Numbered from the stretch's first letter, positions 53,240 through 62,413 are shown. The stretch: DNA of 64,000 nucleotides from Prevotella lacticifex (GCF_019973375.1 NZ_BPTV01000002.1:419228-483227); one strand, 5' to 3'. Numbers and translations are program-made. Notes: generated from the sequence alone by a model not told the origin.

Positions 53240-53272
53240 TTTGCTTTTCCGGAAAAAATGTTGTATCTTTGC
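53240..53272 (+). promoter_or_regulatory. Promoter of rpoD
   Basis: TTTG (53240-53243), 20 bp, TATCTTTGC (53264-53272). A palindrome ATGCTTTCGAAAGCAT (53275-53290) lies at the start of the 120-nt leader and would form a 5' stem-loop. Confidence 0.7.
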
Positions 53273-53399
53273 AGATGCTTTCGAAAGCATATACATTTTT
53301 ATACGTACGCATCAACACGATATTAACAGCATTGCGGAGTCGTCTGTGCCTCAGCAAAAGGGCACTGACGGCCTATGTTTGCTAATTTAAAGGAGAAGA

Positions 53400-54272
53400 A
53401 TGAGACAGCTAAAAATTCAGAAGAGCATCACCAACCGTTCCAGTGAGGCACTGGATAAATACCTTGTAGAAATAGGCCGCGAGCCGATGGTCAGCCTCGA
53501 GGAGGAGATAGAGCTCGCCCAGACTATCCACAAGGGAGGTGCCAAAGGAGAGCGTGCCAAGGAGAAACTCATCAAGGCCAACCTGCGTTTCGTTGTCAGT
53601 GTTGCCAAGCAGTACCAGCACCAGGGTCTCTCGCTCACCGACCTTATCGACGAGGGAAACATAGGACTGGTGAAGGCAGCCGAGAAATTCGACGAGACAC
53701 GTGGTTTCAAGTTCATCTCTTACGCCGTGTGGTGGATACGCCAGAGCATCCTGCAGGCCATTGCCGAGCAGAGCCGCATCGTGCGTCTGCCACTGAACCA
53801 GGTGGGTGCCATGAGCCAGATAAATAAGGTGACAGCGGAGTTCGTACAGAAGAACGGCCGTCGCCCGTCAATCCATGAGCTCAGCGAGATTACCGGTATC
53901 GACGAACTGAAGATACGGCAGAGTCAGAACGCCGACGGTCATCACATGAGTATCGATGCCCCATTCTCCGACGACGACACAAACTCGATGAGCGACATGC
54001 TCGCATCGGGTGAGGACAGCCGTACCGACAAGACGGTGGAATACGAGTCGATGGCCTCCGACCTCGACGACGTGCTGAAGAAGGTGCTCAAGGACCGCGA
54101 GCTGAAGATTGTCAAGCAGTGCTTCGGCATCGGATGCCACGAGAAAGGTCTCGAGGAGATAGGTGCCGAGGTGGGTCTGACCCGCGAGCGCGTCAGACAG
54201 ATAAGGGAAAAGAGCATCGAGAAGATACGCCAGAGCGGCAACGCACGGATTCTCATGAAATACCTCGGATAA
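53400..54272 (+). CDS. rpoD: Primary sigma factor (RpoD/sigma-ABfr type)
   Basis: The housekeeping sigma factor of Bacteroidota, which reads the TTTG/TAnnTTTG promoters seen across this window. The 290-residue protein has region 1.2 ([21 protein letters not shown]), regions 2.1-2.4 ([52 protein letters not shown]), region 3, and region 4.2 ([20 protein letters not shown]). It lacks region 1.1 and the non-conserved region, which is usual for this phylum. Downstream gap to the first deoxynucleoside kinase is 4 bp, so they are cotranscribed. Confidence 0.93.
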   Translation: MRQLKIQKSITNRSSEALDKYLVEIGREPMVSLEEEIELAQTIHKGGAKGERAKEKLIKANLRFVVSVAKQYQHQGLSLTDLIDEGNIGLVKAAEKFDETRGFKFISYAVWWIRQSILQAIAEQSRIVRLPLNQVGAMSQINKVTAEFVQKNGRRPSIHELSEITGIDELKIRQSQNADGHHMSIDAPFSDDDTNSMSDMLASGEDSRTDKTVEYESMASDLDDVLKKVLKDRELKIVKQCFGIGCHEKGLEEIGAEVGLTRERVRQIREKSIEKIRQSGNARILMKYLG

Positions 54273-54276
54273 CACG

Positions 54277-54912
54277 ATGCATATAGCAATAGCAGGAAAC
54301 ATCGGAAGCGGGAAGACCACCCTGACACGTCTCTTGGCGAGACACTACGGATGGGAGCCCCGCTACGAGACGGTGACCGACAACCCGTATCTCGCCGACT
54401 ACTACAGCGACATCAACCGGTGGGCGTTCCCCATGGAGGTGTTCTACCTCAAGGAGCGGTTCCGCGACATGCTCGAGATAAAGCAGTCGGCAAAGGACAT
54501 CGTACAGGACCGTACGATATTCGAGGGCGTATACGTCTTCGCACGAAACAATCACATAATGGGGAATCTCGACGACAGAGATTTCGACACATACATGGAA
54601 CTCTATGAGTCGATGATGCTAAGGGTCGACTACCCGCGGCTGCTCGTTTATCTGCGCACACCGCTGAAGAGTCTCGTGGCAAACATCGACAAGCGGGGCC
54701 GCGACTACGAGCGGAAGATGCCCATCGACTACTTGGAGAGTCTGAACAAGCTCTACGACGACTTTGTGCTCAACGAGTATCCTGCACAGAAGCTCATCAT
54801 CGACAACAGCGGACTCGACTTTGAGCATAACGCCAAGGACTTGGGAAAGATTATCGACCAGATAGATGCCGAGCTCTTCGGACTGTTCACCAATAATACT
54901 TTAAAACCGTAA
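54277..54912 (+). CDS. Deoxynucleoside kinase, first of a tandem pair
   Basis: Phosphorylates deoxynucleosides with ATP for salvage in the cytoplasm. The 211-residue protein belongs to the dCK/dGK family: P-loop GNIGSGKTT (7-15), the base-binding Trp/Tyr segment WAFPMEVFYLKERF, the DRTIFE motif (about 78-83, matching the catalytic D/E-R pair), and the lid RGRDYERKMPIDYL. It is about 50% identical in appearance to the next gene, and both begin HIAIAGNIGSGKTTLT, so they arose by duplication. In lactobacilli such pairs form dAK/dGK heterodimers. Base preference unknown. Confidence 0.88.
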   Translation: MHIAIAGNIGSGKTTLTRLLARHYGWEPRYETVTDNPYLADYYSDINRWAFPMEVFYLKERFRDMLEIKQSAKDIVQDRTIFEGVYVFARNNHIMGNLDDRDFDTYMELYESMMLRVDYPRLLVYLRTPLKSLVANIDKRGRDYERKMPIDYLESLNKLYDDFVLNEYPAQKLIIDNSGLDFEHNAKDLGKIIDQIDAELFGLFTNNTLKP

Positions 54913-54969
54913 AGAAAACATCGGTCAAGCCTTCCGGATTTTTCATAAAAGGCGAAAGACACCAACATT

Positions 54970-55590
54970 ATGCACATAGCAATAGCAGGAAACATTGGAA
55001 GCGGCAAGACAACACTGACAAACATGCTTGCCAAGAGGTATGGATGGAAGGCACACTATGAGCCTGTGGACAATAACCCGTACCTCGAGGACTACTATCA
55101 CGACATGAAGCGGTGGGCGTTCAACTTGCAGATTTTCTTCCTCAACAAACGGTTCAAGGACGTTGTGGAAATATCGAAATCGAAGGATACCATCGTCCAG
55201 GACCGCACGATATTCGAGGATGCACGCATCTTCGCACCTAATCTCCACGATATGGGTCTGATGTCGGACCGCGACTTCGCTAACTACAGCGACCTCTTCG
55301 ACCTGATGGTGTCGCTCGTGAAGCTCCCCGACCTGATGATTTATATCCGCTCGTCGGTGCCACGCCTCATCGACAATATCCAGAAACGGGGCCGCAGCTA
55401 CGAGCAGACGATACGCATCGACTACCTGCGAGGCCTCAACGACCGCTACGAGGAGTGGATAAAGGACTACAAGGGAAAGCTTATCATCGTCGAGGGCGAC
55501 AGCTGCGACTTTCTCAACAGCTCACGCGACTTCGGGCGCATAGCCGACCAGATAGACGCTGAGCTCTTCGGTCTCTTCTCGAAAGACTGA
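54970..55590 (+). CDS. Deoxynucleoside kinase, second of a tandem pair
   Basis: Paralogue of the preceding kinase, 206 residues: P-loop GNIGSGKTT (7-15), VDNNPYLEDYYHDMKRWAF, DRTIFEDARIFAPN (about 78-91) and RGRSYEQTIRIDYL lid. The first gene has EGVYVFARN at the position of EDARIFAPN here, so the substrate pocket has changed, in line with different base preferences. 57-bp gap after the first gene, then 49 bp to serB; the run rpoD-kinase-kinase-serB has no terminator inside. Confidence 0.88.
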   Translation: MHIAIAGNIGSGKTTLTNMLAKRYGWKAHYEPVDNNPYLEDYYHDMKRWAFNLQIFFLNKRFKDVVEISKSKDTIVQDRTIFEDARIFAPNLHDMGLMSDRDFANYSDLFDLMVSLVKLPDLMIYIRSSVPRLIDNIQKRGRSYEQTIRIDYLRGLNDRYEEWIKDYKGKLIIVEGDSCDFLNSSRDFGRIADQIDAELFGLFSKD

Positions 55591-55639
55591 GAAGGGATTT
55601 TTCTACAGACTATAATCAACTATATATCACTCATTTAGA

Positions 55640-56887
55640 ATGGAACAGGTTAACGAACACAAAGAGGAGCAGATCCTCATCAGCATTGCCGGTATCGACC
55701 GTCCGGGTCTGACCGCCGATGTCATGAAAGTGCTGGCAAAATACAATGCCACAGTACTCGATATTGGACAGTCGAACATTCACTCTACCCTCTCCCTGGG
55801 TGTCCTCATCCGCGCCGATGTGATGAAGTCGGGACAGATTATGCGCGAGCTGCTCTTCGAGGCCAACGACCTCCACGTGAACATCACCTTCCAGCCCATC
55901 AGTGACGACGACTACGAGTCATGGGTGGGACGCCAGGGCAAGCACCGGTTCATCCTCACCATCATGGGACGCGAGTTGTCTGCCGAGCAGATTTTCGCCG
56001 CCGCGGACGTCATCAAGGAGCAGAAGCTGAACATCGATGCCATACGCCGTCTGACAGGTCGTGTGAGCATCATGCATCCGTCGAAGAACAACCGCTCGTG
56101 CATAGAGTTCTCACTCCGCGGCGATCCCCAGGACCGCCAGCAGATGCAGTCGGAGCTCATGAAGCTGTCGGCGGATATGGGTTTTGACTTCTCACTGCAG
56201 AAGGATGATATGTACCGCCGCATGCGCCGACTGATATGTTTCGATATGGACTCGACACTGATTCAGACCGAGTGCATCGACGAACTGGCAAAGCGCGCCG
56301 GTGTCGGCGACCAGGTGAGTGCCATCACAGCATCGGCAATGCGCGGAGAGATAGACTTCAAGGAGAGTTTCACACGCCGTGTGGCTCTGCTCAAGGGCCT
56401 CGATGCCAGCGTGATGAAAGACATCGCCGACCACCTGCCCATCACGGAAGGTGTCGACAAGGTGATGAAGGTGCTCAAGACCAGCGGATATAAGATTGCC
56501 ATCCTCTCGGGAGGATTCACATATTTCGGACAGTTCATGCAGCGCAAGTACGGCATCGACTACGTCTACGCCAATGAACTTGAGGTCGGTGAGGACGGCA
56601 AGCTCACGGGACGCTATCTCGGTGAGATTGTAGACGGTCACCGTAAGGCCGAGCTGCTGAAGCTCATCGCACAGGTGGAGAAGATAAACATCGCCCAGAC
56701 AATAGCTGTCGGCGACGGTGCCAACGACCTGCCGATGATCAACGAGGCCGGTCTCGGTATCGCCTTCCACGCAAAGCCAAAGGTGAAGGCCACTGCCCAT
56801 CAGAGCATCTCGACGATAGGTCTCGACGGTGTGCTCTACTTCCTCGGATTCAAGGACAGCTATCTCGGCGAGTTAGCACAGGAATAA
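55640..56887 (+). CDS. serB: Phosphoserine phosphatase with tandem ACT domains
   Basis: Last step of serine synthesis: hydrolyses O-phosphoserine. The 415-residue protein has two N-terminal ACT domains (about 11-80, ISIAGIDRPGLTADVMKVL, and about 97-175) and a C-terminal HAD phosphatase with motif I DMDSTLIQTE (nucleophile D202), motif II SGGFTYFG (about 293-300), and motif III/IV GDGANDLPMINEAG (about 355-368). The ACT domains suggest control by an amino acid, probably serine, though this is inferred. A strong hairpin terminator follows at once. Confidence 0.94.
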   Translation: MEQVNEHKEEQILISIAGIDRPGLTADVMKVLAKYNATVLDIGQSNIHSTLSLGVLIRADVMKSGQIMRELLFEANDLHVNITFQPISDDDYESWVGRQGKHRFILTIMGRELSAEQIFAAADVIKEQKLNIDAIRRLTGRVSIMHPSKNNRSCIEFSLRGDPQDRQQMQSELMKLSADMGFDFSLQKDDMYRRMRRLICFDMDSTLIQTECIDELAKRAGVGDQVSAITASAMRGEIDFKESFTRRVALLKGLDASVMKDIADHLPITEGVDKVMKVLKTSGYKIAILSGGFTYFGQFMQRKYGIDYVYANELEVGEDGKLTGRYLGEIVDGHRKAELLKLIAQVEKINIAQTIAVGDGANDLPMINEAGLGIAFHAKPKVKATAHQSISTIGLDGVLYFLGFKDSYLGELAQE

Positions 56888-56905
56888 AAACGATATACAT
56901 AATAT

Positions 56906-56929
56906 AGGGCGGGGAACTATCCCCGCCCT
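56906..56929. terminator. Bidirectional terminator hairpin
   Basis: AGGGCGGGG, 6-nt loop, CCCCGCCCT followed by TATTATAAT; lies between the converging serB and Dcu genes. Confidence 0.75.
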
Positions 56930-56937
56930 TATTATAA

Positions 56938-56990
56938 TAGAAACTATAGAGACTATAGAGTCTATAGAAATCTATAAAGAGCTATAACCG
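56938..56990 (+). repeat. CTATAG-rich tract
   Basis: Five CTATAG or CTATAA units about 10-11 bp apart (ACTATAGAGACTATAGAGTC...). Same type as 9105-9262 and 43873-43905. Confidence 0.55.
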
Positions 56991-57039
56991 CCCCACCCGA
57001 AAAACACATTTTCCGAAGAGGGGCAGAGCCTTAATACCA

Positions 57040-58689
57040 TCAATACAATCCCAGCCAGAAATGATAGACATAGCTGATGGCGAGACCGGAGGCCGTAGCG
57101 CAGACGACATGGATTAGTCCCGGAGCCATGAACGAGTGGTTGAGAAGGTACTTGCCTATGACCGTCGTTCCGGACCGGTCGAAGTTGACCGTAGCAATGT
57201 CGGAAGGATAGTTCGGGATAAAGAAATAACCATATACCGACGGCATCACGCCAAGGAGTATCCATCCCGGAATGCCAAGCGAATAGGCTAACGGGAGCAT
57301 TGATACGACAACAGCACCCTGAGAGTTGATGAGTACCGAGACTGCAAAGAAGGCAAAGGCTATCGACCATGGATAGTCCTTGACGATACCGCCGAGGAGT
57401 GTCTGCATCTCTGTCTGGTAGTTATCGAAATAGGTGTTCGACATCCACGCGATACCATATATTGCCACGACGGCCACCATACCATTCTGCCATACAGGTC
57501 CGGAGACAGCATCCTTAGGTTTGGCCTTACAGAAGATTATCATCAGGGCGCAGGCCACAAGCATGAGAATCTGGATGACGATATTCATCGACAGTGCCTT
57601 GTCGGTGGACTTTGTCAGACCACTGACGACGATGCCGCCCTTGGCAAGCTTCTTAGCGTCCATCGTTGCTGAAGTTCCCGTTCCAGCCGCATTCTCGGTA
57701 GATGCAGGGACGGTGACGGTGTCGGAGACATGCTCGACGGAGAGTCCTTTCTGCTCGGCATTGGCTATATCGCTCTCAGAAAGCAGCCAAAGGGTATCCT
57801 TACCGTTCATGGTGTACGACTTCACACGCACGGTGTCGACACTGATCTCGGTGAACCGTGCCGACTCGACATGGCTGACGGCGGAGATATTCTTGTACGA
57901 CGGAAGGATGTTCAGACCGAACATCTGAGTAATGGATATGACCACGATAACAGCGAGAGTGCCAAGGAAGATGTAAACGGCGTTCTTCGAGCTCTGCGGA
58001 ATCTTCTTGTTCAGCGTTGTGGCGTTGGAGCCATAGATATAAGCGTACTGCTGAGGGTCGCGGAGCTTAGCCTGAAACTTCGGGTCCTTGTCGAGGTCGA
58101 GACCACGGTTCCAACTGTAGGCCACAGCGGCGAGGATACCGATAATACAGGCTGGGATGGTGACCATGATTATCTGAACATTGCTCACGGGGAATCCGTT
58201 GTCGATAGAGATGGCTGAGAAAGCCACAACGGCAGCGGCTATCGGTGAGCAGGTGATACCTATCTGCGCTGATATCGACGCTATACCGCAGGGACGTTCC
58301 GGACGTATGCCTTTCTGAATGGCGATATCGCAGATGATTGGCATGAGGGTATAGACAACATGACCCGTTCCCACAAGGACGGTAAGAAGGAAGGTGGTGA
58401 GCGGTGCGAGGAGGGTGATACGGTTAGGATGCCGTCGGAGCAGTCGCTCAGCAATCTGAATCATCCAGTCCATACCGCCCGATGCCTGGAGAATTCCGGC
58501 ACAGGTCACGGCGGCGATGATGATATAAATGACATCGGTAGGTGGGTCACCGGGCTTCAGATGGAATCCGAAGACGAGAATGGCCAGACCGATACCGGAG
58601 ATTGCGCCGAGAGCCAAAGAGCCATAGCGGGCGCCTATCCATAGTGCCACGAGGACAACGAGGAGTTCAACAACCATTAATACAGTCAT
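57040..58689 (-). CDS. Anaerobic C4-dicarboxylate carrier (DcuB-like)
   Basis: Exchanges fumarate, malate or aspartate for succinate across the inner membrane in fumarate respiration, the main fermentation end route in this group. The 549-residue protein begins MTVLMVVELLVVLVALWIGAR with about ten to eleven membrane segments; conserved DcuA/B signatures include GLAILVFGFHLKPGDPPTDV and GTGHVVYTLMPIICDIA (about 107-123). It is about 100 residues longer than E. coli DcuB because of an insert at about 265-370 in a non-membrane loop (SHVESARFTEISVDTVRVKS, then an Ala/Thr/Gly-rich stretch). Ends GLAISYVYHFWLGLY. Own promoter. Confidence 0.9.
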   Translation of the reverse strand: MTVLMVVELLVVLVALWIGARYGSLALGAISGIGLAILVFGFHLKPGDPPTDVIYIIIAAVTCAGILQASGGMDWMIQIAERLLRRHPNRITLLAPLTTFLLTVLVGTGHVVYTLMPIICDIAIQKGIRPERPCGIASISAQIGITCSPIAAAVVAFSAISIDNGFPVSNVQIIMVTIPACIIGILAAVAYSWNRGLDLDKDPKFQAKLRDPQQYAYIYGSNATTLNKKIPQSSKNAVYIFLGTLAVIVVISITQMFGLNILPSYKNISAVSHVESARFTEISVDTVRVKSYTMNGKDTLWLLSESDIANAEQKGLSVEHVSDTVTVPASTENAAGTGTSATMDAKKLAKGGIVVSGLTKSTDKALSMNIVIQILMLVACALMIIFCKAKPKDAVSGPVWQNGMVAVVAIYGIAWMSNTYFDNYQTEMQTLLGGIVKDYPWSIAFAFFAVSVLINSQGAVVVSMLPLAYSLGIPGWILLGVMPSVYGYFFIPNYPSDIATVNFDRSGTTVIGKYLLNHSFMAPGLIHVVCATASGLAISYVYHFWLGLY

Positions 58690-58799
58690 ATAATCAGCGG
58701 TTTAAAATTGTTAGTTTCTTGTTCGTCTATTTCGATTAGATTGTCAGTAATAATCCCCGCCTCTGAACTTTATAAAAGTTATAAAACAGGTAAGACACT

Positions 58800-58832
58800 G
58801 CAAATATATTACAAGTTCCGGAAAAAAGCAAA
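58800..58832 (-). promoter_or_regulatory. Promoter of the Dcu carrier
   Basis: Minus strand TTTG (58829-58832), 20 bp, TATATTTGC (58800-58808). Leader about 105 nt. The remaining gap to 59016 holds no recognised feature. Confidence 0.65.
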
Positions 58833-59016
58833 TATTTTTCAGTTTTTCTTCCTTTACAATCAATTTTTCCACCCCACAGACCATCTACACATATTTATAT
58901 ATATGCGTATTAACGGACAGGACAGTGATAACGACGAGAATACGATGCCGACGAGGAGTCTACAAGGGGAAGAATACGTACGGCAGACTGATTGTTGAAA
59001 AGAAAAAGGTGGAATG

Positions 59017-59049
59017 CTTGTTTTTTCCATGAGATTGTAATATCTTTGT
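59017..59049 (+). promoter_or_regulatory. Promoter of the MaoC-like gene
   Basis: CTTG (59017-59020), 20 bp, TATCTTTGT (59041-59049). Confidence 0.5.
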
Positions 59050-59090
59050 AGACAAATTCAAGAACGAAAAAACAAAGCACAGAATACAAA

Positions 59091-59558
59091 ATGGGAAAAC
59101 TGATTGTAAATTCATACGAAGAGTTCGCCGCCCACAAGGGTGAGCAAATAGGTGTGTCGGACTGGGTGACACTGAGTCAGGACATGATAGACAAATTCGC
59201 CGAGGCTACCCTCGACCACCAGTGGATCCACACCGACCCTGAACGCTGCAAGACGGAGAGCCCATACCACCAGACCATTGCCCACGGCTACCTGCAGCTC
59301 TCGCTCCTGCCCTACCTCTGGCAGCAGATTATCCAGGTGAACAACGTGAAGATGCTCGTCAACTACGGCATGGACAAGATGAAATTCGGACAGCCGGTGC
59401 TCTCGGGCAGCAGAGTGCGCCTCGTGGCCAGTCTGCGCGACATTGAGGACCTGCGCGGTATCTGCAAGGCACAGATTGACTTCAAGCTCATGATTGAGAA
59501 CGACAAGAAGTTCGCCTTGAAGGGTATCGCCACCTTCCTATATTACTTCGATAAATAA
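59091..59558 (+). CDS. MaoC-family (NodN-like) hydratase
   Basis: A hot-dog-fold protein of 155 residues, probably an (R)-specific enoyl-CoA hydratase or dehydratase. The hydratase motif reads ATLDHQWIHTDPERCK near 39-54 (catalytic Asp and His in DxxxxH), followed by IAHGYLQLSLLPYLWQQI, as in NodN-type enzymes. Length is normal. A gene for a short sigma factor starts 12 bp downstream on the same strand, so the two are one transcript. Substrate unknown. Confidence 0.85.
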   Translation: MGKLIVNSYEEFAAHKGEQIGVSDWVTLSQDMIDKFAEATLDHQWIHTDPERCKTESPYHQTIAHGYLQLSLLPYLWQQIIQVNNVKMLVNYGMDKMKFGQPVLSGSRVRLVASLRDIEDLRGICKAQIDFKLMIENDKKFALKGIATFLYYFDK

Positions 59559-59570
59559 AAATTTCTGCTT

Positions 59571-60161
59571 ATGTCGAAAGAACAAGACAAACTCGTGACC
59601 GACAATATTGGCTATGTGGTCACGATGGCAAAACAATATGCCGGCCGTGGTGTCCCGATGGACGACCTCATCAGCGAGGGCAATATGGCCATGGTCGACG
59701 CGTCGCGGAAGTTTGAGGCCGACAAGGGCAAGCGTTTCGTGAGCTATGCCGCCCCGTTCATCCGCCACGCCATGGAGGAGGCCATTGAACGTCAGGCGGG
59801 TCTCTACCGCGTGCCACGGTCGGAGGCTACACGCGAGACCAAACGCCGGAAGATGCCGGTATCCGTCGACGAGCCCATACCCATCGGGTCGGCTACGGGG
59901 TTCAGCCTGCTGAGTCTGTTGGTGAACAAGAACGTCAAACAGGCCGACCTGAGCATCGAGGACGAGCAGACTGCGCAGAAGATAAATAATGCCATCGCCA
60001 AACTCGATGACCGCGAACGCGAAGTGGTGAAGCGCTACTTCGGCATCGGTGCTGAGACAAACACGATGGCAGAGATTGGCGAGGCTATGGGACTCAAGCG
60101 CGAAAGGGTACGCCAAATCCGCAACAAAGCCATACGCAAACTGCGCAAGGCCTTGCTGTAA
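59571..60161 (+). CDS. Short sigma-70 family factor (RpoD-like)
   Basis: A 196-residue alternative sigma factor. Region 2 is present (NIGYVVTMAKQYAGRGVPMDDLISEGNMAMVDASRKFEADKGKR) with FVSYAAPFIRHAMEEAIERQ as 2.3-2.4, and region 4 ends [24 protein letters not shown]. Region 1 is missing and region 3 is reduced. The 2.4 helix reads FIRHAMEEAIERQ against [13 protein letters not shown] in the primary factor at 53400, so it should recognise a different -7 element. No anti-sigma gene is adjacent. It is larger than ECF factors and more like group 2/3 factors. Confidence 0.85.
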   Translation: MSKEQDKLVTDNIGYVVTMAKQYAGRGVPMDDLISEGNMAMVDASRKFEADKGKRFVSYAAPFIRHAMEEAIERQAGLYRVPRSEATRETKRRKMPVSVDEPIPIGSATGFSLLSLLVNKNVKQADLSIEDEQTAQKINNAIAKLDDREREVVKRYFGIGAETNTMAEIGEAMGLKRERVRQIRNKAIRKLRKALL

Positions 60162-60189
60162 AAGCATAAAGAGGCACAGACAATAACGA

Positions 60190-60230
60190 CGTATGCGACA
60201 TCATCCCATATCGTGATGATGCCGCATACG
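60190..60230. terminator. Bidirectional hairpin terminator
   Basis: CGTATGCGaCATCATC (60190-60205) pairs with GATGATGcCGCATACG (60215-60230), one mismatch; between converging genes. Confidence 0.65.
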
Positions 60231-60245
60231 GTGAGCAATACTGCC

Positions 60246-60464
60246 TTAGACAGCCTTGTAGCCCTTAGTGCTGTTACGGGCGAGAAGGTCGTGGAGGTTA
60301 AGCTCCTTCTCACCATTCTCCTCGTAAGCCTCCTTCATCTCGTCCCATCCGTGCTGCTCATCCTTAGAGTGGGTGAAATGGAACGAATGGTTGCGGAGCT
60401 CGATGAAACCCCAGCCGAGAAGTGCTACTGCTACGAAAACTGCGAAAGCGATTAATGGTGTCAT
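60246..60464 (-). CDS. Small single-span membrane protein
   Basis: A 72-residue protein with one membrane helix (MTPLIAFAVFVAVALLGWGF) and a charged soluble tail (SFHFTHSKDEQHGWDEMKEA, ending LLARNSTKGYKAV). A promoter 38 bp upstream and a terminator downstream mark it as a real, separately expressed gene. The ATG at 60464 is chosen because the longer frame reads through the promoter leader. Family unknown. Confidence 0.7.
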   Translation of the reverse strand: MTPLIAFAVFVAVALLGWGFIELRNHSFHFTHSKDEQHGWDEMKEAYEENGEKELNLHDLLARNSTKGYKAV

Positions 60465-60501
60465 AATATTATTATAATATGTTATAGCTATAATTGTGGA
60501 C

Positions 60502-60533
60502 GCAAAGGTACTGCTATTCGCCGACAATACAAA
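60502..60533 (-). promoter_or_regulatory. Promoter of the small membrane protein
   Basis: Minus strand TTTG (60530-60533), 19 bp, TACCTTTGC (60502-60510). Confidence 0.65.
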
Positions 60534-60588
60534 ACAAAATCATATTTTTCTTTCCAAGCATCTACTGTTCATAAAGTAAATATTACCA

Positions 60589-61146
60589 ATGAGATACCTT
60601 ATCATCAGCGATATCCACGGCAGTCTGCCACGGTTGCGTCGTGCCTTGGACTACTACCGCCGCGGACATTTCGACATGCTCCTCATCCTCGGCGACATCC
60701 TCAACTACGGTCCACGCAACAGCATTCCCGAAGGTATTGATGCCAAAGGGATTGTGGAAGTGCTGAACCCGATGGCAAAGGACATCGTGGCCGTACGCGG
60801 CAACTGCGACGCGGAGGTCGACCAGATGCTCCTCGATTTTCCCGTTATGGCCGATTACGCACTTATCGTCGACGAAGGACGGAAACTCTTCCTCACCCAC
60901 GGCCACGTCTACGACCCCGACCACCTGCCTCCCGGGAATTTCGATGCCGTCTTCTACGGTCACACCCATCTGTGGCATCTCGACGAGGGAACACCTGCCG
61001 TCTGCAATACTGGCAGCATAACATTCCCGAAAGGCGGCAACGAACCGACGGTGGTAACATACGAGAACGGCGTGATAACAGTCAGAACACTGCCCGACGA
61101 GACAATGCCAGAGGGAAAAGTCCTAAAAACCATTACTCTGCCATGA
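60589..61146 (+). CDS. YfcE-type metallophosphodiesterase
   Basis: A 185-residue calcineurin-like phosphoesterase, similar to E. coli YfcE/Saccharolobus MJ0936-type enzymes that need Mn2+ in vitro. Metal ligands: D8 and H10 (ISDIHGS), LGDILNYGPRN (about 35-45), VRGNCDAEVD (about 69-78), THGHVYD (about 104-110) and YGHTHLWHL (about 125-133). Natural substrate not known. It converges on the FHS permease gene with a 31-bp gap. No clear promoter. Confidence 0.87.
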   Translation: MRYLIISDIHGSLPRLRRALDYYRRGHFDMLLILGDILNYGPRNSIPEGIDAKGIVEVLNPMAKDIVAVRGNCDAEVDQMLLDFPVMADYALIVDEGRKLFLTHGHVYDPDHLPPGNFDAVFYGHTHLWHLDEGTPAVCNTGSITFPKGGNEPTVVTYENGVITVRTLPDETMPEGKVLKTITLP

Positions 61147-61177
61147 CCTCACTCTACGGAAAAGTCCTGAAAGTCAA

Positions 61178-62413
61178 TCACGCTGCAGTGACCGAGGAGT
61201 GGCGGCACGGCCGCGACAGTTCGGACGCGAAGAGGAGAACGATGAAATAGCCGAGGAACGGGATAATGAACGGCATGGAGAGCATACCCGTCGAGTCGGC
61301 GATGAGCCCCATGAGAAGGAACCCGCAACCGCCTATCGGTGTCATCATCAACAGCGACGAGGCACTCTTTGTAAGGTTTCCGAGACCACGGAGGGCAAGG
61401 GAGAAAATCGTCGGGAACATGATGGCCTCGAAGACATAGTTGGCTACAAGGGCAATCATCGAGACGGATCCGAGATTGAGCATCACGACACCGATACACA
61501 CCACACTGCCCACAGCGCAGGCGAAAAGCATGCGCTCGGCACGGACACTGCGCATAATCCAGCTGCCGCCGAAGCGTCCAATCATAAAGAAAGCCAGACA
61601 GCACGTGAGGACGATGGAGGCCGTATTGTCGGTCATCCAGTGCTTGCCGGTGACGTAGTTGATGAAATAAGAGTTGATGCTAATCTCCGCGACCTCATAA
61701 GCGAGGAGGGCGAAGAGACCAAAAACGAACATCGGATGGTGGCGGAAAAGCTGGACGATGCGCGTCTCACCGGCATTCTGCCGTTCATCATCGGTGACGG
61801 CATGCTTTATCTCCGGCAGGTCGACACGCGAGAATACTACGGCAATGAGCAGGACGATGATGCCGAGGACGGTATACGGCACTACGATATTGCCTCCGTC
61901 GTCGGTACCGTCGAAGAGGAACTGTCCCACAAGGAAAGTCGCCGACAGTGAGCCTAACCCATTGAACGACTGCGAGAAGTTAAGCCGCGAGGTGGCTGTG
62001 GCGGGGTCGCCAAGCTCGGTGACGTACGGATTGGCTGAGGTCTCGAGGAACACGAGACCGCAGCCGATGATGAACAGGGCACCGAGATAAGCATAGAATG
62101 TGCCGGCCTCAGCACCGGGAATGAAGAGCAGTGCACCGGTACCAAAGAGCGACAGTCCGAAGATGACACCGTGACGGTAGCCGTGGCGGTTGATATACCA
62201 TCCGGCAGGGATGGCCATAAGGAAATAGCCGAGGTAGGTTGTCACCTGGACGAGCGCCGACTGTGTGATGCTTATGTCGAGGGCGTTCTGGAAATGCTTG
62301 TTCAGCACATCGAGGATGGCACGGGCGAATCCCCAAAGGAAGAACAGCGAGGTGACGAGGATGAACGGCAGGAGATACTTTTTTGTCGTCAGTTTCGGTC
62401 GATTATTTTTCAT
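61178..62413 (-). CDS. FHS-family sugar:H+ symporter (FucP-like)
   Basis: A 411-residue major facilitator of the fucose-glucose/galactose permease group. About twelve membrane helices; signature SLFFLWGFARAILDVLNKHFQ near 18-38 (the LWGF/NxxLNKHFQ motif), GWYINRHGYRHGVIFGLSLF and ETSANPYVTELGDP near 127-140, which matches FucP-type transporters. Its start overlaps the end of the PfkB-type kinase by 11 bp, so translation is coupled and the imported sugar is probably the kinase substrate. The sugar is not identified: fructose, mannose, fucose or a nucleoside-derived pentose are all possible. Confidence 0.9.
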   Translation of the reverse strand: MKNNRPKLTTKKYLLPFILVTSLFFLWGFARAILDVLNKHFQNALDISITQSALVQVTTYLGYFLMAIPAGWYINRHGYRHGVIFGLSLFGTGALLFIPGAEAGTFYAYLGALFIIGCGLVFLETSANPYVTELGDPATATSRLNFSQSFNGLGSLSATFLVGQFLFDGTDDGGNIVVPYTVLGIIVLLIAVVFSRVDLPEIKHAVTDDERQNAGETRIVQLFRHHPMFVFGLFALLAYEVAEISINSYFINYVTGKHWMTDNTASIVLTCCLAFFMIGRFGGSWIMRSVRAERMLFACAVGSVVCIGVVMLNLGSVSMIALVANYVFEAIMFPTIFSLALRGLGNLTKSASSLLMMTPIGGCGFLLMGLIADSTGMLSMPFIIPFLGYFIVLLFASELSRPCRHSSVTAA

